Assembly: GCA_009823395.1 (NCBI GenBank)
Contig: CM020507.1
Location: 3,681,501 to 3,745,500, forward strand
Length of the DNA: 64,000 nt
Reading direction: 5' to 3'
Origin: Thamnaconus septentrionalis
Lineage: Eukaryota; Chordata; Actinopteri; Tetraodontiformes; Monacanthidae
A program made the translations under genes and the position numbers. The first letter of the stretch is position 1; each line of letters starts with the position of its first letter. Shown piece after piece: positions 11,617 through 23,698 of this stretch. Under the pieces are notes generated by a model. It was given only the letters and a program-made list of their open reading frames with translations, did not search any database and had not been told where the DNA came from.

Positions 11617-12480
11617 GAGAGAGAAAAGCGTCTGTCTCGCGGCGGACGTCTGCGGCACACGCCACGAAAATGGACGAGACAAGCGCTTGATTTGACAGCC
11701 GGGGCGGCCTGCCGGGCTGGACGGGTGGTGGTGGTGGTGGTGGTGTGCACGACGAGTCATGTATAGATTTTTGTGTCTGTTGTTTTGGCTTATTTGTGTG
11801 CTTCTTTTACTCAGTCAATCAAATTTAATTGACACCGCTGGGCTGGCGCCGGGGCCCCCACTGCATGCTGGGATGACAGGCCTTTAATGCCAGCGAGAGC
11901 AGGAGAGGAGGTTCTTCTGCCTCTGAAGGATGTTAACGCGGGGGAGGGAGAGGTGGAGGTGGGCGGGTGCGGGTGACAAATCCTCGGCCCGTCAGCGCCA
12001 TTAATTGATGTAACAACGGCGATGATGGATACTAATAAATACAACCTTTAAGGGGAAAAAAGCAATTAGACGGCGCCCTGGTCGAGCTGCCGAGCGGCCG
12101 AGCGAGCGAGCGAGCAGGCGCGGCTGATAAACACCATTCGTCTTCGGCCGAGGCCTTCGGAACGACAACGGCCACGTTTTGCATGCCGATCAAACGCCGC
12201 ATTTGCATCTCACCCTCAATAAGAGGGAAGACAGCCAGCCGTGCACCCGGAGCCTTGACGGACGAGCCTGTGGGTTTGCTGCGGCCCCTCGGGGGTCCTC
12301 ACCGCCCTCTGTATCACAACGTCTTCACATTCTCCCCACACCTCCACCTTTTCTAGGAAATGAAATTTCTCAACCGTCAGGCGTCGTTTTCAGCAAACAC
12401 GTGGCCGCCGACGGTCAGCTGGGATTCAACTGTTAAAATTCAACAAATTTAGGTGGCACCGATGATGTCGTTGCCACAGA
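10590..12480. other. GC-rich intergenic block, candidate regulatory DNA
   Basis: Complex, largely non-repetitive DNA with homeobox-like cores (CTAATTGG, TTAATTGA, CACAATTAGC), E-box-like and GC-box motifs, between two AT-rich flanks. It also carries two G-rich tracts (11270-11320 and 11440-11515) and a CA repeat (11563-11612). No open frame resembles a known protein. Conserved non-coding DNA is a reasonable guess that needs alignment. Confidence 0.35.
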
Positions 12481-12648
12481 TTGAACAACATACAAGCCAA
12501 GGGAATACATCATGTGCCAGTATGTGTTTGGATTGGTTACACAGAAGCGCTGATACTACTGTTGCTTAATGACCTCTCTGCCCTCTGGCATGTATGCAGA
12601 AACCTGGGACAGGAAAAGTCCCCGTACAGCTCCAGAAAACAGCCTATT

Positions 12649-12805
12649 TAGCCCTTTGTTTACAGCCTCCTGCTAAAACTGACACTTTGTTGGACCTAAC
12701 AAGCGTTTGGAAGGGGATGGAAACAAAGCGGTCTCAGAGACTTGGCTGGTGGGGTGTGGTCACTCACCTGGGAGCATCACCAGTGCCCTTTGGGGGCTGA
12801 TTTCC
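12649..12805 (+). repeat. Unnamed dispersed repeat, copy B
   Basis: Shares TTTAGCCCTTTGTTTACAGCC-type and CTGGCTGGTGGGGTGTGGTC-type blocks with 9118-9302. Partial hits of the first block, in the opposite orientation (GTAAACAGAGGGCTAAAT), are near 10470 and 24860. Confidence 0.55.
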
Positions 12806-13001
12806 AAAGTAAAATAAATGCTAGACTCATTTTTCAAATGAAATTAATTTATTTAAATCCGTAATATGACTGAAATTTGGCAAAGTTTGAGTGTCTGCGT
12901 CAGTCAGGTTTGGTGTAGTTTCTCTACAGGGCCAGCAGGGGGCAGCATTGTAATTTTTAGTTAACCGCTGCAAAAACACACCTGCAATAGCAGCAGTCTC
13001 G

Positions 13002-13004
<3 letters not shown>

Positions 13005-13042
<38 letters not shown>
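13005..13042 (+). repeat. (CTG)n tract, about 12 units
   Basis: Pure GCT/CTG trinucleotide run in intergenic DNA, with no exon around it. Confidence 0.9.
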
Positions 13043-13043
<1 letters not shown>

Positions 13044-13590
13044 GACGCCGTTTGGCATTTAGCTGCGCTGCCACGCAGTCGATTTGTTGATTCTGAGCAT
13101 GAAAACAGCAGCGGCGCCTCGTTAAAGAGTTTGTTTGGCTCTCAGGCTGTTTGCTCCCCAGAGGACAAACCCTGAAGAACACACATTAGGAAGAATAACC
13201 CGCAGTTAACTGACGCCTCAGTCTATAGCCGCGCTTTAATACATTGGCAGTTGCAGACGTTCTTTCCGAATTTGTTTGTTACCTGGTGACCACAGATAAA
13301 TCACGATGCTGCATCTTTCGCGTTTTTGCTCCTGCGAAAATGATATTTTTCTTCTTCCTTTTTGTTAGAAAAACAAAAACAAAACGAAAAATATGGAATA
13401 GAACAAGAGTGGGGAAACGTTTTGACAGAGGGGCTGGAGCAGCAGCAGATGGATGGAGTGTTATGGTTTCTACAAATCCTGGTATATGTTGAAAACATGT
13501 TGCTTTAATGTCAGTTGAAAATGAACACTAGGGTTACAAGAAACTCAGTGTCTTTGTAGCCCCACGGTATTCTTTATACCTTTATCTTTA

Positions 13591-13731
13591 TTCATTCATT
13601 CATTTTCCATACCCGCTTCTTCCTGAGCTCAGGGTCACGGGGGTCTGCTGGAGCCTATCCCAGCTGTCTTAGGGCGAAGGCAGGGTGACACCCTGGACAA
13701 GTCGCCAGTTCATCGCAGGGCCCCTTTATCT
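13591..13731 (-). repeat. Dispersed teleost repeat tail, copy A
   Basis: Read on the minus strand it contains GCGACTTGTCCAGGGTGTCA, CAGCTGGGATAGGCTCCAGC and AAGCGGGTATGG, ending in an ATTC/GAAT repeat. This is a very common fish LINE/SINE-type 3' tail. It is nearly identical over about 78 bp to the copy at 59511-59625. Confidence 0.75.
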
Positions 13732-13842
13732 TTATTGAAATGACTTAAATTTTACACACCAATAAATTAATTTTATTTTATACACCAATTTTATTGCTTA
13801 CTTCCCATTAATCATTTCTTCATTTCTTCAAGTTCAGATGGC

Positions 13843-13892
13843 CGGATTAAAAAGCTTAATGGGCCACATATGGCCCCCGGGCCGTAGTTTAT
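13843..13892 (+). repeat. Short hAT-like remnant
   Basis: GGGCCACATATGGCCCCCGG followed by GCCGTAGTTT resembles the ends of a common vertebrate hAT-type repeat. A similar low-complexity remnant, TTTTGGGTCGCGACCCACCA, is at about 15110. Both are too short to classify firmly. Confidence 0.35.
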
Positions 13893-13899
13893 TGACCAA

Positions 13900-16411
13900 G
13901 ATCAATAATGAACGCATCACCAGCAGGTGGATCTTAACTGGTGCCGAGTTGACTTTTCCTTTAAGAATCATCCTGTCACCGAACTCCAGGAGCCGATTCT
14001 GTCCGTGTTTTATTGCTGCGTGGCAGCACAACAGCGGCGGCTCAAAGCCCCGACTGCTCGTTCCCGCTCGGTCGGTAATCTCCACCTGAACGGAGCCACA
14101 CCAGAGTCAAACTCTCCCTTTTCGCCCCTGCTCCCCGCGCGGCCCTCCCGGGAGCCTCTTAGGGGCCGCTGAGGGTCCCCAGACCCCACTTTGGGAGCGG
14201 TCGGTTCGGGCCCTGCGTTTACAGTCTGCCGTAATGATGCTTGTTTGTTCGGCGGTGTGTAAATCACACCGACATTAGGGCTGTCACAGGAGCCACTGGA
14301 GACACAGCAGACCATCACTAACACCCCCACCCTGGAGACACACAGCCCTCCACAGCTTCCTCACCGCCGCCGGATCTATAAACGCTGGCCGGCGCAGTCA
14401 GACTGCAGAGGAGATAAAAGTAGTTTTAAACCGATACGGCCCATCTTTAACTGGAACCTCTGGAGGTGGAAGCAACAAACCGCCGCTTCTCATCAAGTAA
14501 GACAAAAAGTACTTTCAAGTAGAGCCTTAAAGTTGGAGGATTTCAAAGGGGGTGGAGCAACACCTGCAACCGTGTGTGCAAACAGTCGTATGCAACAAAA
14601 TGGAATTGGTCCCTTTGCCAATTTTGTTTCACATTTAGGATGACCAGGCCCTGGTCTCTGAGGACGTGTCCTGGGGTGTCCTCTTCTCTTTTGCTTTCTA
14701 TCAAATGAAGAGATGCAATTACGAAATACAATTCTATCCATACAAAGGATGCAGTTTAAAGTTGAAGTTTAAATGTATTGTATGTGGAATTTTTGAGTAA
14801 ACTCATTGCAGGTCCTAGTTTTCGGTAGTCAAAATAAGGCCACTCTACACATGTCACATCGAAAAGGGAGCTCACAGAAAGTGCTGAAGAGTTCAAGGCC
14901 CTGCTAACGTTACAATCAAAGTGATTGGACAGTCGTTCTGCCAGTCACCTGTGATCCAGCTGAAAGAAAAGTCTTTAGTGCCGTTCCCGGCTGTTCCCAT
15001 AATGAGGGAACGTTTTTGTATTTTACTCAAAATTTGTTGTAAAAATATGTATATATTAAAATCCATTTGAGAAAATTAAAAGGTAAACTGTGTCTAAAGC
15101 TGCGACCACTTTTGGGTCGCGACCCACCAGTTGAGAAATGTTGCTGTAGAGTTATACTGGGTGGGCTACTTGTTCCGACTGGTGTTGATGCCAAAAGTAG
15201 CTCCTGTCCTGTCATAATATCTGCTGAAACATGTGACGTTTGTGATGATTTCAGGCGACTGAATGATGCTTTGAAATTTGATGTGCACGGCCGTGACCAG
15301 GACGTGTATCCCCGCTTTGACTCCTCGTCCCTTCAAATCGATCCAGAACTCTCCAAACCAAAGTGTTGTGCTGCTCCGAGGCCTCCGAGGAGCCTCGCCG
15401 TCTCTCCGCTTCCGGCGCGCCACCTCCGCCACCCCCGGCCCGCCGTTTTGTCTCTATCCTCGGCGGCGCTCTTCTTTCATTACAGCAGCTTTACGGCCAG
15501 ACGAGCAGCTTTTTATTGGCACCGCTGCCTGTAAAATCGGTTGCGAGCCGGCAGAGAGGACTAACCTTTACGCAGGGAGACGGAGAGAGCGAGGGAGAGT
15601 TTGTTAGAGGGAAGACGGACGTCCGGTCCAGTAAACAGGAAGCACAAACAACCCGCCGTCATTATTTCGCCCCCGCGCGTTGGCAGCGGATAGACACATT
15701 TTCAGCACTTTGCACTGTGTGTGTGTGTGTGTTCTGGTATTTATCGGGAAGCGACGGCTCCTTTAACCTTAGCCATCGACCGCCCAGCAGCACCATTAAG
15801 GCTGACTGGGGAGTCCGCTGGAAGAGAGAATGTGTGTGTGGTGGGGAGGAACCTTTAAAAGGCAATTTCTTGTAGTATTTATGGCTTCAACTCTCCCGTC
15901 TGAGCGCTTGGCAGAGTGAGTTTGTGTATTTTTAGGATCCTGAAGGTGCAACAGGGGAGCGCAGAGGTGCTACTCGCTCAGCGCATCACTGCTAAAGTGG
16001 CGGGAAATCACCCAGCTGCATGCGTTTGCTGTTGATGATGGTAATCAAAGGCCCAGTGGGAACCACTATCAAATGCAATGGAAAGAACAAATTTATGTAT
16101 TCACTTTTTTTTTTTTTTTGCCCCTCCATCGTTAAAGCAGGTGTGAGCTCAGAAAACAGGGATGACCTCGGCCTCGGCCTCTCACAGACGGGTTCAGAGG
16201 ATGGGTTGATGGGTCAAATGCGGGGGACCTTTGTTTTCGCATCCTTCGGGTTGTGACAATCACTGGGATTTTAATTTGACTTCAGGGCGACTGAGTCACT
16301 CAGCCCAATAGCCACAGTTTGATAGAATGTTAAATATGATTTAAAAAAAAAAAGGCCATAGAACCAACACAGTGCTTGATAAAGATCTGACAAGTTATAC
16401 AATATTGGACC
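13900..16411. other. Intergenic region between sncaip and the RNF214-like gene
   Basis: No exon recognised on either strand. GC-rich, CpG-containing blocks at about 14040-14480 and 15290-15700 stand out from AT-rich surroundings and could be regulatory. The rest is unremarkable. Confidence 0.4.
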
Positions 16412-16417
16412 TTTAAT
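16412..16417 (-). terminator. Candidate polyadenylation signal ATTAAA for the RNF214-like gene
   Basis: TTTAAT on the + strand reads ATTAAA on the coding strand, about 130 bases past the stop codon. It is the nearest plausible hexamer. Confidence 0.4.
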
Positions 16418-16546
16418 AGAAAATCTTTGCATAATGATGACATGAGGAGTTTGTTCCTCAGCACTTTACAATAAAAAGATACACATAACATGACGCTTGT
16501 TTTCTATCTTTACTTGTGCAGTGATAACTGTAGCCGGGTTCGTCCC

Positions 16547-19500
16547 TCACTTGCAGAAGGGACACGTGTTCTTCTTGCTGGTCTCCAGCCACGGTCTGAT
16601 GCAGTCCCTGTGGATGGTGTGAGAGCAGCCCAGCGGGTGGCGCTGCTCCGGATCCACGTGCTTCTGGCAAATCGGACACAGCCTGCGGGCTTCGACTGCG
16701 GCGGCGGGAGAGGCTCTCTGTGAGGGCTGGGCCACGGTGCCGGACCCCTCGTTCTTTGCCAGCCTGAGCCCCACCTGCACCACCACCTCCTCCATGGACA
16801 TGCCGGCCAGCGTGCCGCGAGAGTTCTTCACCTGCTGGAGCAGCGACGTCAGCTGTGCCTTGGTGCATTCTGGGAAGCGACCGCCGAGCCTCTCCAGCAA
16901 CTTGTCTAGTTTGTCCTGCTTCCCGGCGGCGGTGGTGGTTCTGGGCGGAGGCGTGGAAGGAGCCGCGGGGTTGCTGAGCTGAGGAGGCGGAGACGGAGAA
17001 ACGCTGGGAGGGGGCGTGGCCCCGACTGGAGGTCTGGCGAAGGCCGGGGGAGGCGAGGGCTGCGGGGGAAAGTGGGGCGGGTGGTGGTGCGGAGGTCGAT
17101 GCGTGGGCGGGTAAAAGTGCGGCGGCTGTGGCGGGTAGTGGAAGGGATGGAAGGGCGGCTGGTAGAAGTGCGGGTGCCTCGGTGGAGGGAAGGGCCGGTT
17201 CTGTACGTGCGGCGGCAGAGGAGGGGGGGCTCTGAACACTGGGGGCGCCAGCGACTGCATCACCTGCTTGAATTTCAGTTCAGCCTGAGGAGAGAAACAT
17301 GCATCAAAATGAAGCTTAATCGCCCTTTAGAGCTTTTAGAACTCCGGAAGGTGACTCTAGTGAATCTGCTCTGTGAGGTTCTGTTGTATTTTTTTTTTTT
17401 ATTGTTCAAAGCGCTTTAAGACGCCTTCGGATGTGATTTACCCCCAATTTGCACCAAAAGCGTGTGCGGTGCGACCGGCTCTGCAGCGGACCGCGGCCAT
17501 GAAAGTCAGTGTGCGTGTTCCCTGCGTCAAGCGCAGCAGATTAAATCGTTCAGGCAGGAAGTCAATGATTGGAAAACACGGTGGCTCCGGGTGATTTTCG
17601 TCATGATCTACAATGTGCCGGATTTAGTTTTTATATGTGCTGTATTTTACTGTGAAACGTCAACGTGACGCATCGGCTTCAACACTGTTCAGTTTGGCTG
17701 TCGAACAATGAAGCAGATTTCACTTGAAGTCTGAAACTATGATGAACAAAATGCAGGTAAACTTTAAATACCTGCATTTTGTATGATGCCAGCAGTTTGG
17801 TTTAGTTTACACAGAGTGATGCTTGAGACACAGTTGGGAGAGTTTTGTTTCACTATTGTATTCTTTAAACACATGGCAAACTGCCTACCTTTTTTTTTTT
17901 TTTTTTTTTATGTATCAAATAAAATGAGGCGAGTCGAGGCAGGAGGTACAACATGTAGAGCAGAGCACACAGTTAGCTCAGACTCACCATTGGGACCTGT
18001 GGCAGCCCTGGCACGTTGATCCTGGGCAGGGACTCCAACTCGCGGCCCTGGTGCAGCTGCTGCAGGACCTCCTCGAAGCGGCTCTGGAGCTCCGTCTGGT
18101 TCCGCCGGACCAAGTCCTCCTTCTTCTCCCACTGCTGCCTCTCGTCGTCGTACTGCTGGGGCAGCTCCACTCTCACGATGTTCAGGTACTGCCCCACCTG
18201 GTGGGTGGGGGTGGGACCACAGGGTGGACGTCAAGTCAGGCTGGTTTTGCTCCAACTACACTGCAACATCCTCACGCTCCCTGTACCTCTCTCTGCCAGT
18301 CCTGGATGTGAGCCATGGCCACGTCTCTCTGCTGCTCCACGGCGGCGACCTCGTCCTGCAGCGCCAGACGCTGGGCCTCCTCCGCCTCCTTCTTCACCCG
18401 CTCCATCTCCTGCTTCAGCTCCGTCAGCTCGTCCCGCCACTTCTTCTTCTCGTCCAGCTGCTCCTTGGTGAGCTCGCGCAGCTTTCTGCAGCTCTCGTCC
18501 AGCTCGTCGTTCAGCCTACAGGGGGCAGCAGGGAGAGAGGACAACACACACAGAGGGCGCTGTGATGCTGCTTTCTACCTGAGACATCATGACCCTGCAA
18601 AGTTCAAATTCCTGAAACCTAAAAGGTTGGATATCACATAGATCCCCTTTCTGCGTCAGAATTTTACCTCATAATGGTCTCATTTTCTTTGTTTTTCTCT
18701 AAGATCATTTCCTCTTTCTTGGCTAAGAAGTTCTTGATGGTTGCCTTGGAGTTGTTGAGCTGCAGCTTCACTCGCACAGATTCCAACTTTTGCAGGAGTG
18801 CCTGAAAGCACAGGGAGAGTGTGATGTTGAGCTAATCGTCTGTTTTGGACCAGAGTCCAAGTTATTCCAGTCCTGAACAACTTTGAAAAAGTCTTGCCTT
18901 ATGCTGCTGCTTTGCCGCCTCCTGCTTATTCAGTAGTCCTTGTATGTCTTTGTTGCATTTCTCATTCTCCTCCTGCTGCTTCTTCATCAGCCCCTCGTAC
19001 TGCTCGTTCAGAATGGAGTTGTGATTGAAGATGGCTGCCACCTCATTCTCCCAGTCCGCATCTGTGTTGACGCCTGAGTCGGTGGTCGTGCCACCCTTCT
19101 GCAACGGATCTGGCAAGAGAATGCAATGTGTCAGGAGGCCGACGAAGAAAATATCTGAATGATTTCAAAACCGCAGACGCCCACGGCTGCTGACACTCAA
19201 GGACACCTGTGAAAGCGCAGGTGAGGGGAAAAATAAGCCAAGACAAAACAGGCTGGACCACAGGGTTTGGGCAATGAGCAAGATGTTCATTCTGCTGATT
19301 ATTCCCTTCAACTGCTACAGTCTGTCTGTCTTGAGGAGAATGGAAGTCGACTTCCGGAGTAAGAACCTTTTTTTTGTTATGTCACTTGATCTAAAATGGC
19401 TGTATTCAGAATATTACACTGACAATCGACCTGTCTAGTAAAACTGGTTAATCAGTCTTGTGTGTGTCTCATGACTGGGTTAAATATGAAACTCGTGGCC

Positions 19501-19849
19501 TTTTGTATGGGAGGTACAAACGTTTTCCTTAATATTTGCTGAACTACTGAACAGGCAGCTAATAGAACCATTCAACAGAAAGCGGCCGCATTGAATAATA
19601 TCAATACGTTTCCATCTTAGCAGAGTTTGGAGACGCAAATTCTTAGGGCGCGATAGTTTCCCTGTCTGTCGCCACGAAACTTTGATGAGTTTCGTTTACG
19701 GGTAAACAAACAACACATGAGCACACGAACGCACCTTCGACGGTCATATTCGCCAACGGCAGCTCCAGTTCCTCCGCGTGCGTTGTCACTTGCTGAACTT
19801 TAGGCTCTTCCACCGAGGCCATGTCGACCGTTGCCTCGCTTGCTTCCAT
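16547..19849 (-). CDS. rnf214: RNF214-like RING-H2 finger protein, 6 coding exons
   Basis: Exons in coding order: 19849-19735, 19109-18898, 18801-18668, 18515-18287, 18197-17988, 17284-16547, giving 545 residues. All introns are GT-AG except the second, which is GC-AG. Order of parts: acidic N-terminus; [12 protein letters not shown] (compare SEVNTDQD in RNF214); coiled coil at about residues 60-280 rich in Lys/Glu/Gln; Pro/His-rich segment at about 318-402; a conserved helical block [20 protein letters not shown] at about 424; and a C-terminal RING-H2 (C-x2-C-x13-C-x-H-x2-H-x2-C-x12-C-x2-C, residues 503-545) ending one residue after the last Cys. The helix plus terminal RING arrangement is that of RNF214, which is longer (about 700 residues). 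Expected role: E3 ubiquitin ligase, substrate unknown. It may be a paralogue rather than the strict orthologue. Confidence 0.85.
18802..18897 (-). other. GC-AG intron in the RNF214-like gene
   Basis: The donor reads AAG|GCAAGA and the acceptor TTTCAG|GCA. Only this donor keeps frame (phase 0) and coiled-coil character across the junction. The nearest GT, 18 to 20 bases downstream, would be in the wrong phase. GC donors with otherwise strong consensus are a known minor class of U2 introns. Confidence 0.7.
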
Positions 19850-20149
19850 GCAAACGGAACCAAATAGAACGAGGCAGATGTCTCCTTTTCACAGAGTTTC
19901 CCGGCTGGTTTGAAGCCGTCTGAAACAGGAAATGTTTTCAGCAACAGCAATAATCTGATGCGCCTCCGCAACTAAGTACAATATTTAAGATAATACTGTC
20001 TGCATCCAGTTTGTATGCGCTTACAACGTGAAAAACCGATTCGTTATCAACCCGGAAGTGATTGTGTCACAGCCTTAGCCATCCGTCTGAAACATCCCAA
20101 AGATCGTATATTGAGGTTTCGTTTTAAAACCAACGATCGTCACCGCATG

Positions 20150-20227
<78 letters not shown>

Positions 20228-20968
20228 TTTTTTTATCTGTACTTTCTTCAAACAAAAACCCTTTCATAGATATAATTAGGAAAAATTAAGTTATTGAATT
20301 TAATGCAATGGATCAGGATCGATTTCTTTGAAACTTGTTATAATTTTTTTTTCAAGAGTACACAAGTATTTTAATCTTTTTAAATTTGTATTATTTTACT
20401 CAATGCATCCCGGAGGCTTCCCGTTACATGACTAGTGGCACTGTTAAACTAACTTTTGTTATTGGCATATTTTTTTGCGTTAGGCTACTTGGGTCAGCTC
20501 CCCTTTGAAATTCATTCATTCACCCATAATAAGCGCCACTCTCTTAGCGCGATTGATAACTGCCCTGCCTTCACAGTTCACACAACAAAGCGCTTAAAAT
20601 TCCACGACACAATTCTTACCGCTTATGACATAATTCGTATTCCAATTCGCGTCTGACTTTTATCGCTCGTCACCGGTTTCTTTTTACCGGAAAGTAGGCC
20701 CCTGGTAAAACCAAACTCCCCCCCAAAAAAACGAAACGAGCGACGGAGTGAGTCCTCTTTGTTTTTGCCACCTCTCCAGCTTCAACGAGGGAGTCCGGTT
20801 AGTCACATGACAGCGCTTCCACTCGCCGCTGCTCCTCCTCTCCTTTCTCCCAAGCCGTCAGTCGACCTGTTCCCACCCCGCACCCACACCCACACCGGTC
20901 CGTCGCTTGTTTGTGTCGCCGTCAAGCTAGCAGTTAGCTGTCAGAACCGTGAGCCGCAAGGGACGAAC
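19850..20968. promoter_or_regulatory. Head-to-head intergenic region, probable bidirectional promoter
   Basis: Only 1119 bp separate the divergent start codons of the RNF214-like gene (- strand) and snx2 (+ strand). It contains both 5' UTRs and presumably both promoters. A pure ATT microsatellite (20150-20226) occupies the middle. GC and CpG content rises towards snx2 from about 20690. No TATA box is obvious in a telling position. Confidence 0.55.
20150..20226 (+). repeat. (TTA)n microsatellite, about 25 units
   Basis: Uninterrupted trinucleotide run, followed by a T-run. It sits between the two divergent promoters. Confidence 0.95.
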
Positions 20969-21277
20969 ATGGCGGACACAGCCAGGGACCCTCCTGCGGC
21001 GCACTCGGGCTTCCAGGAGCTGGAGGACGGGGAGGACCTGTTCCCGGAGGTGAGTAGCAGCAGGAGGAGGATGAGGTGGTGGTAAGGGGAGGCCGATGTA
21101 GGGCGTTCTGCTTTCCAGCTGAGAACGAGCAGGAGGTGGGAACGAAGGAGCGGAGAGAGGGGTGCTCTTGAAAATTGTGATATTTTTGAATGGGCTTTGG
21201 TGTGTGCGAGGGAAGCGGCCGTTGGCGTCGTCGTCGCTCCCTGACAAACAACAACAGCAGACTGTAGTAACGCTTCA

Positions 21278-21345
<68 letters not shown>

Positions 21346-23646
21346 CCTTCGCGCAAACGACAGTTACAGGAGCCCGGGAGGGTCATTGTTTGCGCCGAGA
21401 GAAGAGGAATAGGTGTGTTTACTCGCCGTCAGGTGACAGTCATAGGTGGAGGTGGTGCGTTCAGGGCCCCATCGATGGGGGGGAAAAAAACCCGGAAAAC
21501 CCACAAAACTGCAGTTCACTTGCAGTTCTGTGGTGGCCTCATTTGACGTTGATCTCACAACTAAAAAATTTTAAAGGTCATCGAGATGTCTATTTGTTAT
21601 TCTGTTGTTTTTGTGTACTTAAGCATTATGTCCCAGTTCTGTTGCTTTGTTCCAGATTCAAATGATTAGCCATATGTATATTAAAAGTGACGGGAACCTC
21701 AGTCTTCCAACCCAATAATGTCTGAAACAAAACATTGAATGCTGACTCGTCATTTTGAAGCACATTTCACCATCTCCCGTTTGTCATCTCCCTCCAAAAT
21801 TGTCGTCACAGCTGTTCCTCAAACCGCTGGCGTTACCGCTATGTTTTGATTTCGAGGGGAGACAAACCTGTTGCAGTTTCCAGGCGAAATGCAGTTTCCT
21901 GCTGGAGCAGCCAGTGATGGAAGCTGGATGAGGTCTTTTGTGTCCTCAGGCTCTTCAACACCTCGTGCAACTCCTGTGGAACACTCGGAATTGGATGGAT
22001 TTTGCACAGACAAACTGGCCCTACTGTTTGGCTCGGCTCGACCATCGTCTCTCACGCAATATAACAAGTTGTCCCATCTTCTTCCAGATTGAATTCAAAC
22101 AGGCAGAGCGATATAATTGAGCGTAAACCTGCAGACAAACGCGCGTGTTCACTTCTCAAAAGGAACCACAGGATGCCGTCTGTGCTTCTGTTCTTCTAGG
22201 AAAACACTGGGGATGTGTGATTGATGCTTTCGGGAGCCTGAAAAGCTAATCTAATCTTTCAGCACGTGAATAAGTTAATAATCCTAATAAGAAGATTGTG
22301 TTCCCACATACATTGAGTTCCCTCCTTCCTTCCTCTTTGTATGATGACACATTGATGGCGTCTGCTGAGCCCTCTCCTCCACCTCCTCCTCCTCCTCCTC
22401 CTCCACTTCCTCTCCATCAGCTTATTACAGTTATGACCTCTGTCTGTCGCGGCGTGACAGCATCTTCCCGATAATGAGACTTGCATTATCCTCCCAACCA
22501 AAGCCACATTTCTCGGGAACCAAACCGATTCCCCGTCGTTGCACATTGTCACCACGTGGTTTTGTTTTGTTGAGCTGATTCAGCAGAAGTTTGTCTTCTG
22601 GACTTTGGCCCTCGTTACACACTCACACCTGACGAGCGAAGGTTCTCTGCCTAAACTGTCACGCAAGGTCTTTCAGTGGCCAGCCAATCATCTGCCTGCA
22701 CCTTCAAATCATAACTCTAAGACAGTTTCTGCACTTTAATTTTGACGCCTTATGCTACTGACTTTCAGTACAAAACCAAATAAAACCAATGACAGTGACA
22801 CTAAATCAGGTCTTCACAGTTTCCCCTTTCAGTCTGTTCAGTTTTTATTTTTTGCTCTCTGAATTCTCTGAGTTCTCTCTCCATAGACCAAATGTAAACA
22901 CTACCAGTCAAAAGTTTGGACACACCCTCTGAATTTAATGCCTTTTCTTTAATTCCCATGACTGTTGACGTTGCAGTTTCTCGCTGAATGCATGAAAAAA
23001 AAAACCCACCTATGAACACACATGGAATTATGTTGGAAACAATAAAAGTGTAAAATAACTCAAACACGTTTTGTATTTAAATTCTTCAAAACTGCCACCT
23101 TTCATATAAAGCACATTTAGAGTTAGCAGCAACCTTTCAGCACCCAAGACTTTGAAAACTGTACTTTTCTAGTTGACATTACCGTAAATATTGGTACTTG
23201 TGCAACGCTAGCGCTCAGCCCCGTCGCTGAACATCTGCTCAGTGGTCCCTCCTCTCATTACAAAACACGACAAAGATGCTACTGAGAGGCTGGATTTTTG
23301 TCGACGGACCTCGTCGAGCCTGTTATTGGCGCTCTTCCTCCTGGAGGCCGTGAAATCCCTCCAATGAATGAATTCCTTGTCACGCCGGCCGGAAAAACTC
23401 TTCAAATCTCGAAGGATCAAATTGAGTTCTAACTGGGAGCTTTTTGTCTGAGCGGCGCACGCAACGTGGCTCCTCCTCCACCGTGACACGGCCACTCGGG
23501 TTTTCATTCACGCCGCCGCAGTGTTTTAGTTGTGGGAAGGCTGAAACAGCGACAGGGTTGGCAGTCAAGTTCAAGGACGAGTCGTCTGTCTGTGAAAGTA
23601 TCTTCTGATTGAGGGAAAATCTGTTTCTTTCCTCAAGTATGTTGTA

Positions 23647-23698
<52 letters not shown>

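Noticed and set aside
18016..18641. Open frames on the + strand across the RNF214-like exons
   Set aside because: They are antisense shadows of GC-rich coiled-coil exons; the minus-strand exons join in frame and match RNF214.
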